From Clostridiales bacterium (GTDB taxonomy: Bacteria > Bacillota > Clostridia > Oscillospirales > Oscillospiraceae): a stretch of DNA of 35,504 nucleotides. A model generated the notes under the pieces. That model saw only the letters and a program-made list of their open reading frames with translations. It did no database searches and was not told the DNA's origin. The stretch is taken from the NCBI GenBank assembly GCA_004553545.1, contig SFLD01000027.1:1-35504 (forward strand). The letters are read 5' to 3'. The position numbers were made by a program, and so were the translations under genes. Positions 22,251 to 30,452 of the stretch are shown here, piece by piece. Positions within the stretch are counted from its first letter, which is position 1. Every line of letters begins with the position of its first letter.

Positions 22251-23690
22251 TTACTCGGTGCGCATCCGCCTGCGGACCACCAGCAGCACGAAGGCGCCGG
22301 CCATCAGCACGCCGCCCAGGACGTAGAAGATGGTAGTACCCATACCGCCGGTAGAGGGCAGCTCGGTGCCGGTGTTGTTCTCGATCTTCACTTCACCAGT
22401 AGAAGTGCCATAAGAGACGGTACCATCCTTGCCAATGGTGACCTGGACCGCTTCCTTCAGCGTATTGTAACCAGCAGGAGCGGTCTTCTCAATCAGATAG
22501 TAAGTATCGGAATCCAAGCCCTTAATGGTGAATTTACCGGTGCTATCCGTAGTGATTTCGGTAACAGTATTGGTCTCGTCAGCCTTAGCAACGCGATAAA
22601 CATTATTGCCTTCGCTGATCAACGCAATGGGGGCCTCTCCCTTGTTGTTCTTGCTCAGAATAAACACGGCACCAGACAGAGGCTTTTCCTCAGTAGCGGA
22701 ACTACCTTCCGGCGTAACCTCGGCGTACTTCAGGACATCCACCTTCCAGGTATAGGTCGTGGTGGTGCTGGGAGGAGTGGTCGTGGTCTTGCCGCTCTCG
22801 CCATACTCGACCTTGCTCTCATTAGAGTTGCCGTCCGTGCCGACAACCGCCTTTTCGTTCAGGGTGGCGGTGTAGGAGATGACGATCTTGTCGTTGGCCT
22901 TAAGGGTATCGCAGAACGCCTTGGTGAAAACGACCTCGAAGGTGCAGCCATCCGTCAGTTCAGAGGTCTTGACAGTGTAGTTTCCTTTTGCTTCCACAGA
23001 CGTGCCATTCAGGGTAACGCCAGTCACGCCAGTATAGGTCAGGCCAGTGGACATTTTATCGTGGAAAACATAGTTCTCAGCGCCAGCCTGGGCGGTGATG
23101 GTGCTCTGGAAGTTCACGGTCTGGCCAATGTCGGCATCGTTCTTGTCACCATAGTTACCGGTGGAATCTTCCTGGACAGTCTTCACGTTGGTGGGCTCGG
23201 CGTTCTTTTCCTTGATGGTCACCGTGGGGTTCGTGGTATCCAGGGAGCAGAGGGTACCCAAGGAGGAATCCAGCAGGTAGTAGCCCAGGTTCAGGCCAGT
23301 AAACGTAACGGTGGGAGAAGTAGCCTCCTGCGTCTTCGTTGCAGTGACCTTGTTCTTGGCATCGGCAGCATACGCCTGGGCCAGCTTGGCAAAGGCCGCA
23401 ACATCAGCGCCCTCTTTCCAAGTCACATAACCCTGCTCATCGGTGTGCATGTAAATATCCTTGACATCGGTGCCTTCAACGAAAGATTTCCAAGCTTCCG
23501 TCGCCTTATAGGCATAAGCATTGGAATCAGCATTGTAGCTTTCAAGGTACAGGATCTGATAGATCGTGTAAGTCTGACCAGTCACGGCGTTATCAATAGT
23601 GATTGTGCCAGTCTCGCCTGCCGCCAATGCGCTGACGCTGAGCGCCAGGGTCATGACCAGCGCAAGCAGCACGGAAATGATTTTTTTCAT
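22251..23690 (-). CDS. Major pilin (SpaH/EbpB-type), LPSTG-anchored
   Basis: The backbone subunit of the pilus, 479 residues. A Sec signal peptide (about 1-24) is followed by a first domain, 'TVTFTGLNLGYYLLDSSLGTLCSL'. Then comes a D2-type isopeptide fold ('VNFQSTITAQAGAENYVFHDKMSTGLTYTGVTGVTLNG') and a CnaB-type domain from 'WKVDVLKYAEV' to the E-box 'YYLIEKTAPAGYN'. The LPSTG signal, a hydrophobic helix and an R-R-R-M-R tail end the protein. Internal Lys-Asn bonds are expected from the family. ATG 23690 is chosen (AAAGGGA upstream); a TTG at 23699 is less likely. The base composition is visibly lower in GC than the sortase genes beside it, as often seen for exchanged surface antigens. Confidence 0.93.
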   Translation of the reverse strand: MKKIISVLLALVMTLALSVSALAAGETGTITIDNAVTGQTYTIYQILYLESYNADSNAYAYKATEAWKSFVEGTDVKDIYMHTDEQGYVTWKEGADVAAFAKLAQAYAADAKNKVTATKTQEATSPTVTFTGLNLGYYLLDSSLGTLCSLDTTNPTVTIKEKNAEPTNVKTVQEDSTGNYGDKNDADIGQTVNFQSTITAQAGAENYVFHDKMSTGLTYTGVTGVTLNGTSVEAKGNYTVKTSELTDGCTFEVVFTKAFCDTLKANDKIVISYTATLNEKAVVGTDGNSNESKVEYGESGKTTTTPPSTTTTYTWKVDVLKYAEVTPEGSSATEEKPLSGAVFILSKNNKGEAPIALISEGNNVYRVAKADETNTVTEITTDSTGKFTIKGLDSDTYYLIEKTAPAGYNTLKEAVQVTIGKDGTVSYGTSTGEVKIENNTGTELPSTGGMGTTIFYVLGGVLMAGAFVLLVVRRRMRTE

Positions 23691-23793
23691 GGTTTCCAAT
23701 TCCCTTTCTACATGATATTTCCCGCGTCTCCGGAACCTTTCCCTCCGGATGGGGCGCGCCCCCGCCGGGACGCCGCTGGGAACGCGCGGCGGC

Positions 23794-26700
23794 TTACTCC
23801 GGTCCCCCTTCCTTCGCGCGCCGCCGCAATATGGTCAGGGCCGCAGCCCCGGTCATGAGAAGGAGTCCCGCCAGCGTGAACCAGGCCGTCCCGCCCCCGC
23901 CCGTAGACGGCAGCTCGTAGCCGGTACTGTTCACCGCTGTGATGGTAACGTCTTGCGTGATGGTGAAGGTATAGCTGTCACCATTCTGCAGCAGCACCTC
24001 TCCGTTTTTGTAGAGCACGGAGAAGCCCGCGTGGTTGAGCTCGGTGATGGTGACCTCTGCGCCATAGGGGATGGTGATGGGCTCCGTTGTCTGCCCGTGC
24101 GCCAGCTCGACTTTCTCCATTTCGACGACATCGCTTTTGTCGCCGCCCTGGGGAATGTAGCTGATCCGGAAGGTGAACTTCTGCTTCTGCTCCGTCTCGA
24201 GCTCCGTCTTGAGCCCGGAGACGATCTTTTTCAGGGTCAGCGTAACGTTGTCCGGCTTGTTGACCACCTGGAGGAGAACGCCGTTCCCGTCTTCCTGAAC
24301 CGACGCCAGGCCCTCCGGGTTGTTCCCCAGAGTGATGTTGCCCGCCCGGTCCACGGTGATGGTGATGGGCTGCATCCCGAGGTAGTACGCCGGGACGCCG
24401 GTCTCCGTCAGGGTGTAGGTGCCGGGGATAAGGTTCGTCAGGAAAAGCTGGCCCTGGCTGCTGACGGTAATGGTGGTCGTGGTTTCAGGCTTCTCCGCCG
24501 GATTCACGGGGACAAGCTTCCACTTCTGGGCATCGGAGTTGTTGCTCGTCCAAGCCTGGATCCTCTGGCCTTCCGACGGGATCCCAGAATTCATGTCCAG
24601 CACAGCACTGCTGCCGTTCTTGACTGCCGCCTTGGGTTTGATGCGGTAGGTACCGTCGCCGTTGCTGAGGAGATACCACTTCTGGTTATCGTGCGTCGTA
24701 GGCGTAGCTGTATTCTGGTAGAAATGCACGAGGTGACCATTTTCTGTGTTGCCATTGTCCAAATCCAGCCACTTTTTGTTCGCCACGCTCTGGAAGCTGT
24801 AGGAGCCATCCGTCTGATGGTAGACCTTTACTTTCTGCGTGTCCGCGCCGGTCTTTGTCTGGAGTTTGGCATCAAAAGCTTCTGCTCCCGTATCCTGCCC
24901 GATGACCCAGCTACTATCAGCTGCCCAAGCGATGTAATACGCCTCGCCGTCCTTAATCTCCGGGTAAAGCTCCGCGTGGTAGACGGTGTAGGTCCCGTCA
25001 GTGCTCTGGATAAACTCTACCGGCTTGTCAGTGCTGTCCGTCAGGGTGAAAGTCGCGCCGCTCAGCGCATTGCCGTCCGGTCCCACCTTCTTCACGTTCA
25101 GGTTCGTGTTGGGCGTCGCCGTATTGGTGAAGTGGACGGTGCTGATGTTGTTGGGCGCGCTCTTCAGGATGCTGCCCGTGGCGGTCCGGCCCGTGTGGGT
25201 AATGCCCTCGTCCGTCCGCCAGGCTGTGCTGTACTTTCCGCTGGCAGAGCCGCTGTAGTCCGTTTCCGTGATCTCGTAGCGGATGCCGTAGGGCAGACGC
25301 TCCACCTCGATGGATTCCCCGGCTTTGAGCGTAAAGATCGTACCCTCGTGCATGACCAGGTCCGTCTCCGTTCCGCCGTTCTTCAGGTGCTTGGTGTAGG
25401 AGTAATCATCCGGCTGAACATTGCCGTCCTCATCAAAGAACTGGATGGTGAACTCAAAGTCCTGGCCGTTGTCCAGGCCCACGACTTCCTTCTCCACTCT
25501 CAGACTGCCGGATTCCTGCTGGGTGGTGACACCGGAAACAGAGGGCAGGGTGAAGTTCATGTAGCAGGTGGAACCGGAAGCGCCGCGCTCGGTATAGAAG
25601 AAGGTGAGGGTGTGCTTACCGGAGGAGCCCTTCGGGATGTAATCCCACAGGTTCACGTACTCGCCCACTGCGGAATGCACGCCGCCGATGTCGCAGACCA
25701 GCGTGTTATCCAGGAAGACCCACATATCATCGTCGCCGAAGAAGTAGTACTCCAGGGGGCCAACGTAATCAGGGGTCAGGGTGAACTCCACAGCATAGTT
25801 CATGCCGAAGAAGCAGTTGTGGGGATTGCCGTCGTCGCTGGCAGGAAAGCTGCCGGTTTTTTCCGTCCACCCGCTCACATCCCGCGTAGTCCCGCCGGAA
25901 TAGTTAAAGGGCGTAAGTCCTTTGTACTTCCGTGATGTATCGCCCAGTTTCGGGTCCGTCCCCTGCACGACATCCATGGGCCAGAAGTCATTGGTGAAGA
26001 TACCCCAGGTTGTCGCCGTAGACGGCGACGGGTTAAAGAGATACTCCAACTCTTTAATCGACTGGCTGTTTACGGTCGCCGTTGAAAGGGTGTAGGTATC
26101 ACCGACACGGGAGAAGCCCAGGCTGTTGTTCAGATACGCTGTTTTTCCCTTTGCCGGTCCGTCGTTAAACAGCTTGGGGGCCACAATCCACTCATTATAA
26201 ACGATCTTTCCATCCTGCAAGCTCTTAGCAAGCCCGAACGTACAGCCGAACAGGTCATAATTCTTTATGGAAACGGTATCCTTTTGGGGATCCGTTTTGC
26301 CTTCTGGAAGGTATGTGGTGCTGTACTTGTTGAGGAACACTTCGCTAAACTTATAGCGGGACAGGCCTGTGCCGGTATTGTCATTGCCGAAAGCCAGCAC
26401 GTCGCAGTAGGAATCATAAGTTCGCTTCCCGTTTCTGCTGGTTCCGTAATTGCTTTTGCTGTTGATGCCGGCCTTGCCTGTCAGCCAATAATCCCCGCTT
26501 TTCCCGCCGGAGATATCGTAGTCATAGAAGTCCGCCGGAAAACTCTCCGTCGTGCTCCGCGTGTTATACACCAGCCGGATGACCGTATCGTCCGTAATGG
26601 TGATATAGCCATCGATGTTGTCGCGGTTGGTGAAGTGGACCTTGGAGAGGTCCCTGTAGATATCCCAATCGTTCTCATTGGTGCTGTCGGCACTCTTGCC

Positions 26701-28515
26701 GTCTTTCAGCACCCACAGCTGCGCCAGGGTATAGCTGGGATTCTCAAAGAGCTTGTTGATGTAAGACGGATTGGGGGACGTGACATAGTGGAACGTGTTC
26801 TCCGTATACATCTTGGTCAACTGGTTCACTGTTTTGACCAGATACTTCTGCGTAGCAGTACCTTTATTCTTCGTGGTATTGCCGCCGGACGCCTCCAGGT
26901 AGAGGTCTTTCGTCGTAGGCGTTTCTCGATTATTCGGCAGCTTCTTGCCGCTGGTATCAATGACCTTCAGAGTTTTCTCGCCGCTGGTGGCAAAGCGCGG
27001 GATATATGCGTAGTACTGCACCTTGTACTGCGGGTTCGTGGTGCTGCTGGCATACAGCGCCAGCATGCCGTTCTCCACGGGGACGGTGAGGGTGGCGGTC
27101 TCCTCCTCCAGAAGGACGCTCTCCACCTCCTGCAGTCCGCCGACCTCGGCCTCCGGGGCGGCATCCTCCGCCAGGACGGCCGCTTCCGCCGCCAGCGGGG
27201 CGAACACACGCTCCGTCAGGGCGACTTCCGCCGTCATGCGGCAGTCCGCGATCTCCAGCGCCTGGCCGTTCTGGGTCAGCGCCAGGCCGCGCAGCAGCCA
27301 CTGGCCGCCCTCCTCGGTGTCCGCATCCTCCGCTGCCAGGGTGGAAGCGTCCTCCTCCGTCACGGTGAGTTCCACGTCCTCCGGCAGGGGGGCCGGGGTC
27401 AGGACCGTCACGGTGAGGGACAGGTCGTCATCCTCCCAGGTGAAGCTCCGGCTCTCCGGGAGCTGGCAGTCCTCGCTGTGGATGTGCTCGGTCTTTCCGC
27501 AGGTCAGGGCGCCGGTCCCGTCATAGCAGTCGTCGCCGTGGATATGGGCCTCCTTGCCGCAGAGATACCAGGCGTCCGCCGCCTCGTCCGGGCTGGCGCG
27601 GCCCAGCAGGGCCGCATCCTCGGGATCGTAGTGGGCCTGGGCGGCCTCGCCGTCCAAGTTGCCCTCCATCACGGCAAAACGCTGCTCCGGCTGGGCGGAA
27701 GCGGCGCCGTCCTCGGGTTCGGCTTCCTGCCAGCCGGTGAAGATGCCCACCCGGTCGGCCGCGCCGTCGCCGTCGCTGTCCAGGAAAATGAGGTCGCCAG
27801 GGATCGCGCCCTCTAAGGGCTGATAGAGGTCCAGGGCGTCCAGCGCCGTGCGCCAGGCCTCCGCGCTGGTCTCTACTGGGAAGGCCTCCGCCGCCGCGCC
27901 GGCAAAGTGCAGGCAGAAGGCGGCAAAGGACAGGTTCCACTCCCCGAAGGGGTCGCCGCTCCAGTCGCCGTAGCGGGTGTAGCCAATGTGCTCTCTGGTA
28001 TCATCCACCGTGAAGTAGTCCTCGCTGGGGCGGTAGCCCTCCTGAGCCAGGGCGATGGCCAGGGTATCCCGGTTCCAATCGCCGGTGAGGTCCTGGGGCT
28101 CCCAGTCCTTGGGATCCTCTGCCGCGGCAGGATCAGACCAGCAGGCATCCGTGTGGGTGTGCTCCGGCTTTTCGCAGGTCAGGACCTGCTCGTAGCAGGC
28201 GTCCGTGTGGACGTGGGCGGGTCCTGCCGCCTCCTGGCTCCCGGCGGGATCGGTCTCAGGGTCTTCCGCCTGGCCGGGATCAGTCTCCGGGCCTTCCGCC
28301 TGGCCGCAGACCAGGCGCGTCTCATAGCAATCCTCCGTGTGGGTATGCTCTTCCAGGCCGCACTTGGGCTCCGCCGACAGGGTGATGGCCGGGAGGATCA
28401 GGGCATAGGTGGTGCAGAAGACCACCGCGCAGGCAAGGACGGAGACCGCCCTGCGCCAGCGGCGGCGCTTTTCATGGGTTCCGGTCACATTCCGTGCCGA
28501 CTCCGGATATTCCAT
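23794..28515 (-). CDS. Very large LPSTG-anchored pilus tip adhesin (fibro-slime, CnaB, ricin-type lectin)
   Basis: A protein of 1573 residues. A cytoplasmic basic stretch and signal/anchor helix (17-46) are followed by an extracellular part. Five H-x-H-x3-C motifs occur at 57-63, 101-107, 119-125, 324-330 and 344-350. Residues 150-285 resemble a CHAP amidase, but the catalytic Cys is Asn194 and the His is Arg255, so it is probably inactive. The fibro-slime/PA14-like domain (about 835-990) includes 'YYFFGDDDMWVFLDNTLV'. CnaB modules follow at about 1003-1130 and 1137-1390, the second interrupted by a ricin-type beta-trefoil (about 1183-1338, with 'DNQKWYLL' and 'DAQKWKLV'). A last CnaB-like module (1425-1530), LPSTG (1535-1539), a helix and R-R-R complete it. 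ATG 28515 has AAAGGAGGG. Role inferred: adhesion to glycans at the pilus tip. Confidence 0.92.
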   Translation of the reverse strand: MEYPESARNVTGTHEKRRRWRRAVSVLACAVVFCTTYALILPAITLSAEPKCGLEEHTHTEDCYETRLVCGQAEGPETDPGQAEDPETDPAGSQEAAGPAHVHTDACYEQVLTCEKPEHTHTDACWSDPAAAEDPKDWEPQDLTGDWNRDTLAIALAQEGYRPSEDYFTVDDTREHIGYTRYGDWSGDPFGEWNLSFAAFCLHFAGAAAEAFPVETSAEAWRTALDALDLYQPLEGAIPGDLIFLDSDGDGAADRVGIFTGWQEAEPEDGAASAQPEQRFAVMEGNLDGEAAQAHYDPEDAALLGRASPDEAADAWYLCGKEAHIHGDDCYDGTGALTCGKTEHIHSEDCQLPESRSFTWEDDDLSLTVTVLTPAPLPEDVELTVTEEDASTLAAEDADTEEGGQWLLRGLALTQNGQALEIADCRMTAEVALTERVFAPLAAEAAVLAEDAAPEAEVGGLQEVESVLLEEETATLTVPVENGMLALYASSTTNPQYKVQYYAYIPRFATSGEKTLKVIDTSGKKLPNNRETPTTKDLYLEASGGNTTKNKGTATQKYLVKTVNQLTKMYTENTFHYVTSPNPSYINKLFENPSYTLAQLWVLKDGKSADSTNENDWDIYRDLSKVHFTNRDNIDGYITITDDTVIRLVYNTRSTTESFPADFYDYDISGGKSGDYWLTGKAGINSKSNYGTSRNGKRTYDSYCDVLAFGNDNTGTGLSRYKFSEVFLNKYSTTYLPEGKTDPQKDTVSIKNYDLFGCTFGLAKSLQDGKIVYNEWIVAPKLFNDGPAKGKTAYLNNSLGFSRVGDTYTLSTATVNSQSIKELEYLFNPSPSTATTWGIFTNDFWPMDVVQGTDPKLGDTSRKYKGLTPFNYSGGTTRDVSGWTEKTGSFPASDDGNPHNCFFGMNYAVEFTLTPDYVGPLEYYFFGDDDMWVFLDNTLVCDIGGVHSAVGEYVNLWDYIPKGSSGKHTLTFFYTERGASGSTCYMNFTLPSVSGVTTQQESGSLRVEKEVVGLDNGQDFEFTIQFFDEDGNVQPDDYSYTKHLKNGGTETDLVMHEGTIFTLKAGESIEVERLPYGIRYEITETDYSGSASGKYSTAWRTDEGITHTGRTATGSILKSAPNNISTVHFTNTATPNTNLNVKKVGPDGNALSGATFTLTDSTDKPVEFIQSTDGTYTVYHAELYPEIKDGEAYYIAWAADSSWVIGQDTGAEAFDAKLQTKTGADTQKVKVYHQTDGSYSFQSVANKKWLDLDNGNTENGHLVHFYQNTATPTTHDNQKWYLLSNGDGTYRIKPKAAVKNGSSAVLDMNSGIPSEGQRIQAWTSNNSDAQKWKLVPVNPAEKPETTTTITVSSQGQLFLTNLIPGTYTLTETGVPAYYLGMQPITITVDRAGNITLGNNPEGLASVQEDGNGVLLQVVNKPDNVTLTLKKIVSGLKTELETEQKQKFTFRISYIPQGGDKSDVVEMEKVELAHGQTTEPITIPYGAEVTITELNHAGFSVLYKNGEVLLQNGDSYTFTITQDVTITAVNSTGYELPSTGGGGTAWFTLAGLLLMTGAAALTILRRRAKEGGPE

Positions 28516-28551
28516 TTGCGGACCCTCCTTTCTGAGGTTTCCAGCGTTCGT

Positions 28552-29130
28552 TCAGCGCACCGGACCCAGGGCGCGGAAGGGCCAGACCCGGAAGACGATG
28601 CGTCCCACGATCTGCTCCTCCGCCACGCAGCCGATGGCAGTGGTCCGGCTGTCCACCGAGGTGGCCCGGTGGTCGCCCATGACGAACCAGCGTTCGTCCG
28701 GCACCTGGTAGGGGAAGTCGATATCGCACTGGCCCAGGGCCTTCTCGCTGAGGTAGGGCTCTGCCAGGAGCTCTCCGTCCACCCGGACGCTGCCGTCCTC
28801 GTCCATGTCCACCCACTGGCCGGGACCGGCAATGATCCGCTTCACCAGGATCTTGTTATTATAGTAGAAGGCGATGATCTCGCCCTGGCGCAGCTCCGGC
28901 CCCTTCAGGGAGACCACGATCTCCCCCTCCTCCACGGTGGGGGACATGGAGCTGCCGTAGATCTGCAGCACCGGCATCCACAGCGTCGCCACCAGGATGG
29001 CAGCCGCGGCCGCCACCACCAGGATGGAGAGGGTGCTGCGCAGGGTACTGCGATATCGCCGGCGGTAACGGAGCCGGGCCCGCTCCGCCTCCACCTGCTG
29101 GGGGGAGGGAAGCTCCGTTTTCTTTCCCAT
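28552..29130 (-). CDS. Signal peptidase I (pilus-associated)
   Basis: A type I signal peptidase of 192 residues. It has a basic N-terminus, one membrane helix (about 33-53) and an outer catalytic domain. The Ser/Lys dyad is visible: S61 in 'GSSMSPTV' and K97 in 'ILVKRIIAGPG', plus box E 'GDHRATSVDSR'. It removes Sec signal peptides. Gram-positive pilus loci often include such an enzyme, which processes or folds the pilins. Its position directly before the giant adhesin (36 nt) suggests it serves the unusual N-terminus of that protein, which starts after a long basic stretch rather than at a normal signal. It is probably not the only signal peptidase of the cell. Confidence 0.93.
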   Translation of the reverse strand: MGKKTELPSPQQVEAERARLRYRRRYRSTLRSTLSILVVAAAAAILVATLWMPVLQIYGSSMSPTVEEGEIVVSLKGPELRQGEIIAFYYNNKILVKRIIAGPGQWVDMDEDGSVRVDGELLAEPYLSEKALGQCDIDFPYQVPDERWFVMGDHRATSVDSRTTAIGCVAEEQIVGRIVFRVWPFRALGPVR

Positions 29131-29156
29131 CTTACGTTCCTTCTCTTATGTATCTG

Positions 29157-29747
29157 TCAGTCCCGCCGCAGCAGGCTCTGGAGCTCGGCGTGCATGGCGA
29201 TGAGCTTCTGGGTATTCTCCTGGAAGGTCTCCCACTTCTGCTCCACCTGGGTCTGGGCGTCCTCGGTGAGCTTCTGGGCCTGGGCCTGGGCGTCGGAGAG
29301 GATGCCCTCCGCCTCCTGCCGGGCGGCCTCCGCCGTCTCCCGGTGCTGGGCCTGGGCGTCCTCGGCCAGCTTTCCGGCCTGGGCCTGGGCGTCGGAGAGG
29401 ATGTCCTCCGCCTCCTGCCGGGCCTTGTCCAGGATATCCTGGCGCTGGCCCTGGATCTCTCCCAGCTCCTCCTGGGCCTGGGCGGCCTTCTCCCGGGCCT
29501 CCTCCTGGGCGTCCCGGATGGCGGCCAGGTACTGGTCCGCCGCGGACTGGGCCGCCTCAAAGACCCCGTTCAGGGCCAGGGATGCCTCCGCCAGGGACCC
29601 GGCGTTCTCCATCTTCAGGGAGCGGTCCGCCAGCTTTTCCTTCAGCCGGTCGTTCTCCTCCCGCAGGGCGGCTTCGCTGCGCTGCAGCTCATAGATGATC
29701 TCCACCAGCTCCTCCCGGGAGAGGCGTCTGAATTCCTTGTCCGTCAT
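29157..29747 (-). CDS. Coiled-coil protein, first gene of the pilus operon
   Basis: A 196-residue soluble protein, almost entirely helical. Heptad-like Leu/Ala/Glu patterns run from about 15 to 190. Two near-identical 33-residue repeats, 'ARQEAE(D/G)ILSDAQAQA' with 'KL(A/T)EDAQ', lie at about 109-174, and the DNA repeats with a 99-bp period. The style resembles DivIVA-, GpsB- or ATP-synthase-b-like coiled coils. I recognise no family beyond that. No signal peptide or membrane helix is seen, so it is cytoplasmic. Being first in the operon, 26 nt before the signal peptidase, it may position the pilus assembly machinery at the membrane; this is a guess from context. AAAAGGA precedes ATG 29747. 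Confidence 0.8.
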   Translation of the reverse strand: MTDKEFRRLSREELVEIIYELQRSEAALREENDRLKEKLADRSLKMENAGSLAEASLALNGVFEAAQSAADQYLAAIRDAQEEAREKAAQAQEELGEIQGQRQDILDKARQEAEDILSDAQAQAGKLAEDAQAQHRETAEAARQEAEGILSDAQAQAQKLTEDAQTQVEQKWETFQENTQKLIAMHAELQSLLRRD

Positions 29748-29904
29748 GGATGCACCATCCTTTTTTCATGCAGCGCACCCGGAAGTATCCGGCACCGCGT
29801 TCCCGTTTTCCCCGGCCGGGGGCAGGCCCCGCCGGCCCGCCTGAGTATATATGCCGCAGCCGCTTCCGATATTCCCACTTGGTGGAAAAACGTTTCCAGC
29901 AGGG

Positions 29905-29940
29905 AAAAACCGTCATTTTTGACACAAAACAACGGTTTTT
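29905..29940. promoter_or_regulatory. Inverted repeat in the pilus operon leader
   Basis: AAAAACCGT-N18-ACGGTTTTT, 9-bp arms, within the ~200-nt leader just downstream of the promoter. TGGAAA-AACG-TTTCCA (29883-29898) lies beside it. A GC-rich imperfect hairpin (about 29812-29842) follows nearer the first gene. Repressor sites or attenuation are possible. Confidence 0.4.
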
Positions 29941-29956
29941 GCTCTTTCTGGCACTG

Positions 29957-29984
29957 ATTATAGCCCAATTTTTGCGGAACGCAA
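29957..29984 (-). promoter_or_regulatory. Candidate pilus operon promoter
   Basis: On the minus strand: TTGCGT, a 16-bp spacer, TATAAT. The RNA would begin near 29950, about 200 nt before the first gene. Confidence 0.55.
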
Positions 29985-30034
29985 GCATATTTTCTCATAT
30001 TTTTGGTTATATTTCTGTTAGCCTTGTTCAAAAT

Positions 30035-30050
30035 GTACAGAAATCTGTAC
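30035..30050. promoter_or_regulatory. GTACAGA palindrome upstream of the pilus promoter
   Basis: GTACAGA-AA-TCTGTAC, perfect 7-bp arms, about 50 bp upstream of the -35. TTCAAAA (30027) and TTTTGAA (30065) form a wider inverted pair around it. Likely a regulator-binding site. Confidence 0.45.
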
Positions 30051-30363
30051 CCCTCCGTCTGGCTGTTTTGAATCTGAGAACATTTGTCCTTGATGCGCGG
30101 ATTTTTGGTGTGCCTGCCACAAGCGGACCACGCCGCTCCGAAATTTCAGTTTTCCTTTTTCTGGTTCTCGCGTTGCGATCCCGCTCCGCACAAAAACGGA
30201 AAAAACCCAGGGTCTTCTCCGGGTTTTTCCGGCAGAGGCAGGATTTTCCCTGGCCCTTCCGGCGCTCTTTCCGCGCCGGTGAATGGGCTGCTCCGCGCGG
30301 CGCGGCTTCAAAAATATGCACCCATTGGTGAATATCCATAATCTCCTCTCCCTGTGTGAAAAC
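30051..30363. other. Intergenic region between gap and the pilus operon
   Basis: No gene could be supported. It contains a terminator-like hairpin (30198-30230, GGAAAAAACCCAGG / CCGGGTTTTTCC with two bulges). A minus-strand frame 30339-30028 begins with AGGAG-ATT-ATG but encodes 103 Arg/Lys-rich residues without any recognisable fold and runs through the palindromes, so it is not called. Confidence 0.4.
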
Positions 30364-30403
30364 GGGGAAACGCCCCGCCGCGGCTGCGGCGGGGCGTTTC
30401 CCC
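30364..30403 (-). terminator. Terminator of gap
   Basis: GGGGAAACGCCCCGCCGC, GGCT loop, exact complement (18-bp stem), followed on the minus strand by GTTTTC. It lies 50 nt past the gap stop. Confidence 0.9.
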
Positions 30404-30452
30404 TGATGGAAAGAAAGAAAATAGAAAGAAGAAGACAGAAGAAAGAGGGTGC

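Noticed and set aside
22107..27816. Plus-strand frames of 500-730 codons opposite the pilin and adhesin genes
   Set aside because: No ribosome-binding sites or domains; the minus strand encodes pilins with signal peptides and sorting signals.
29157..29747. DivIVA or ATP synthase b subunit
   Set aside because: Only the coiled-coil style agrees; no DivIVA N-terminal motif and no membrane helix.
30028..30339. 103-codon minus-strand frame before the pilus promoter, with AGGAG upstream
   Set aside because: Arg/Lys-rich without similarity and overlapping a terminator-like hairpin and palindromes; the ribosome-binding site alone is too weak as evidence.
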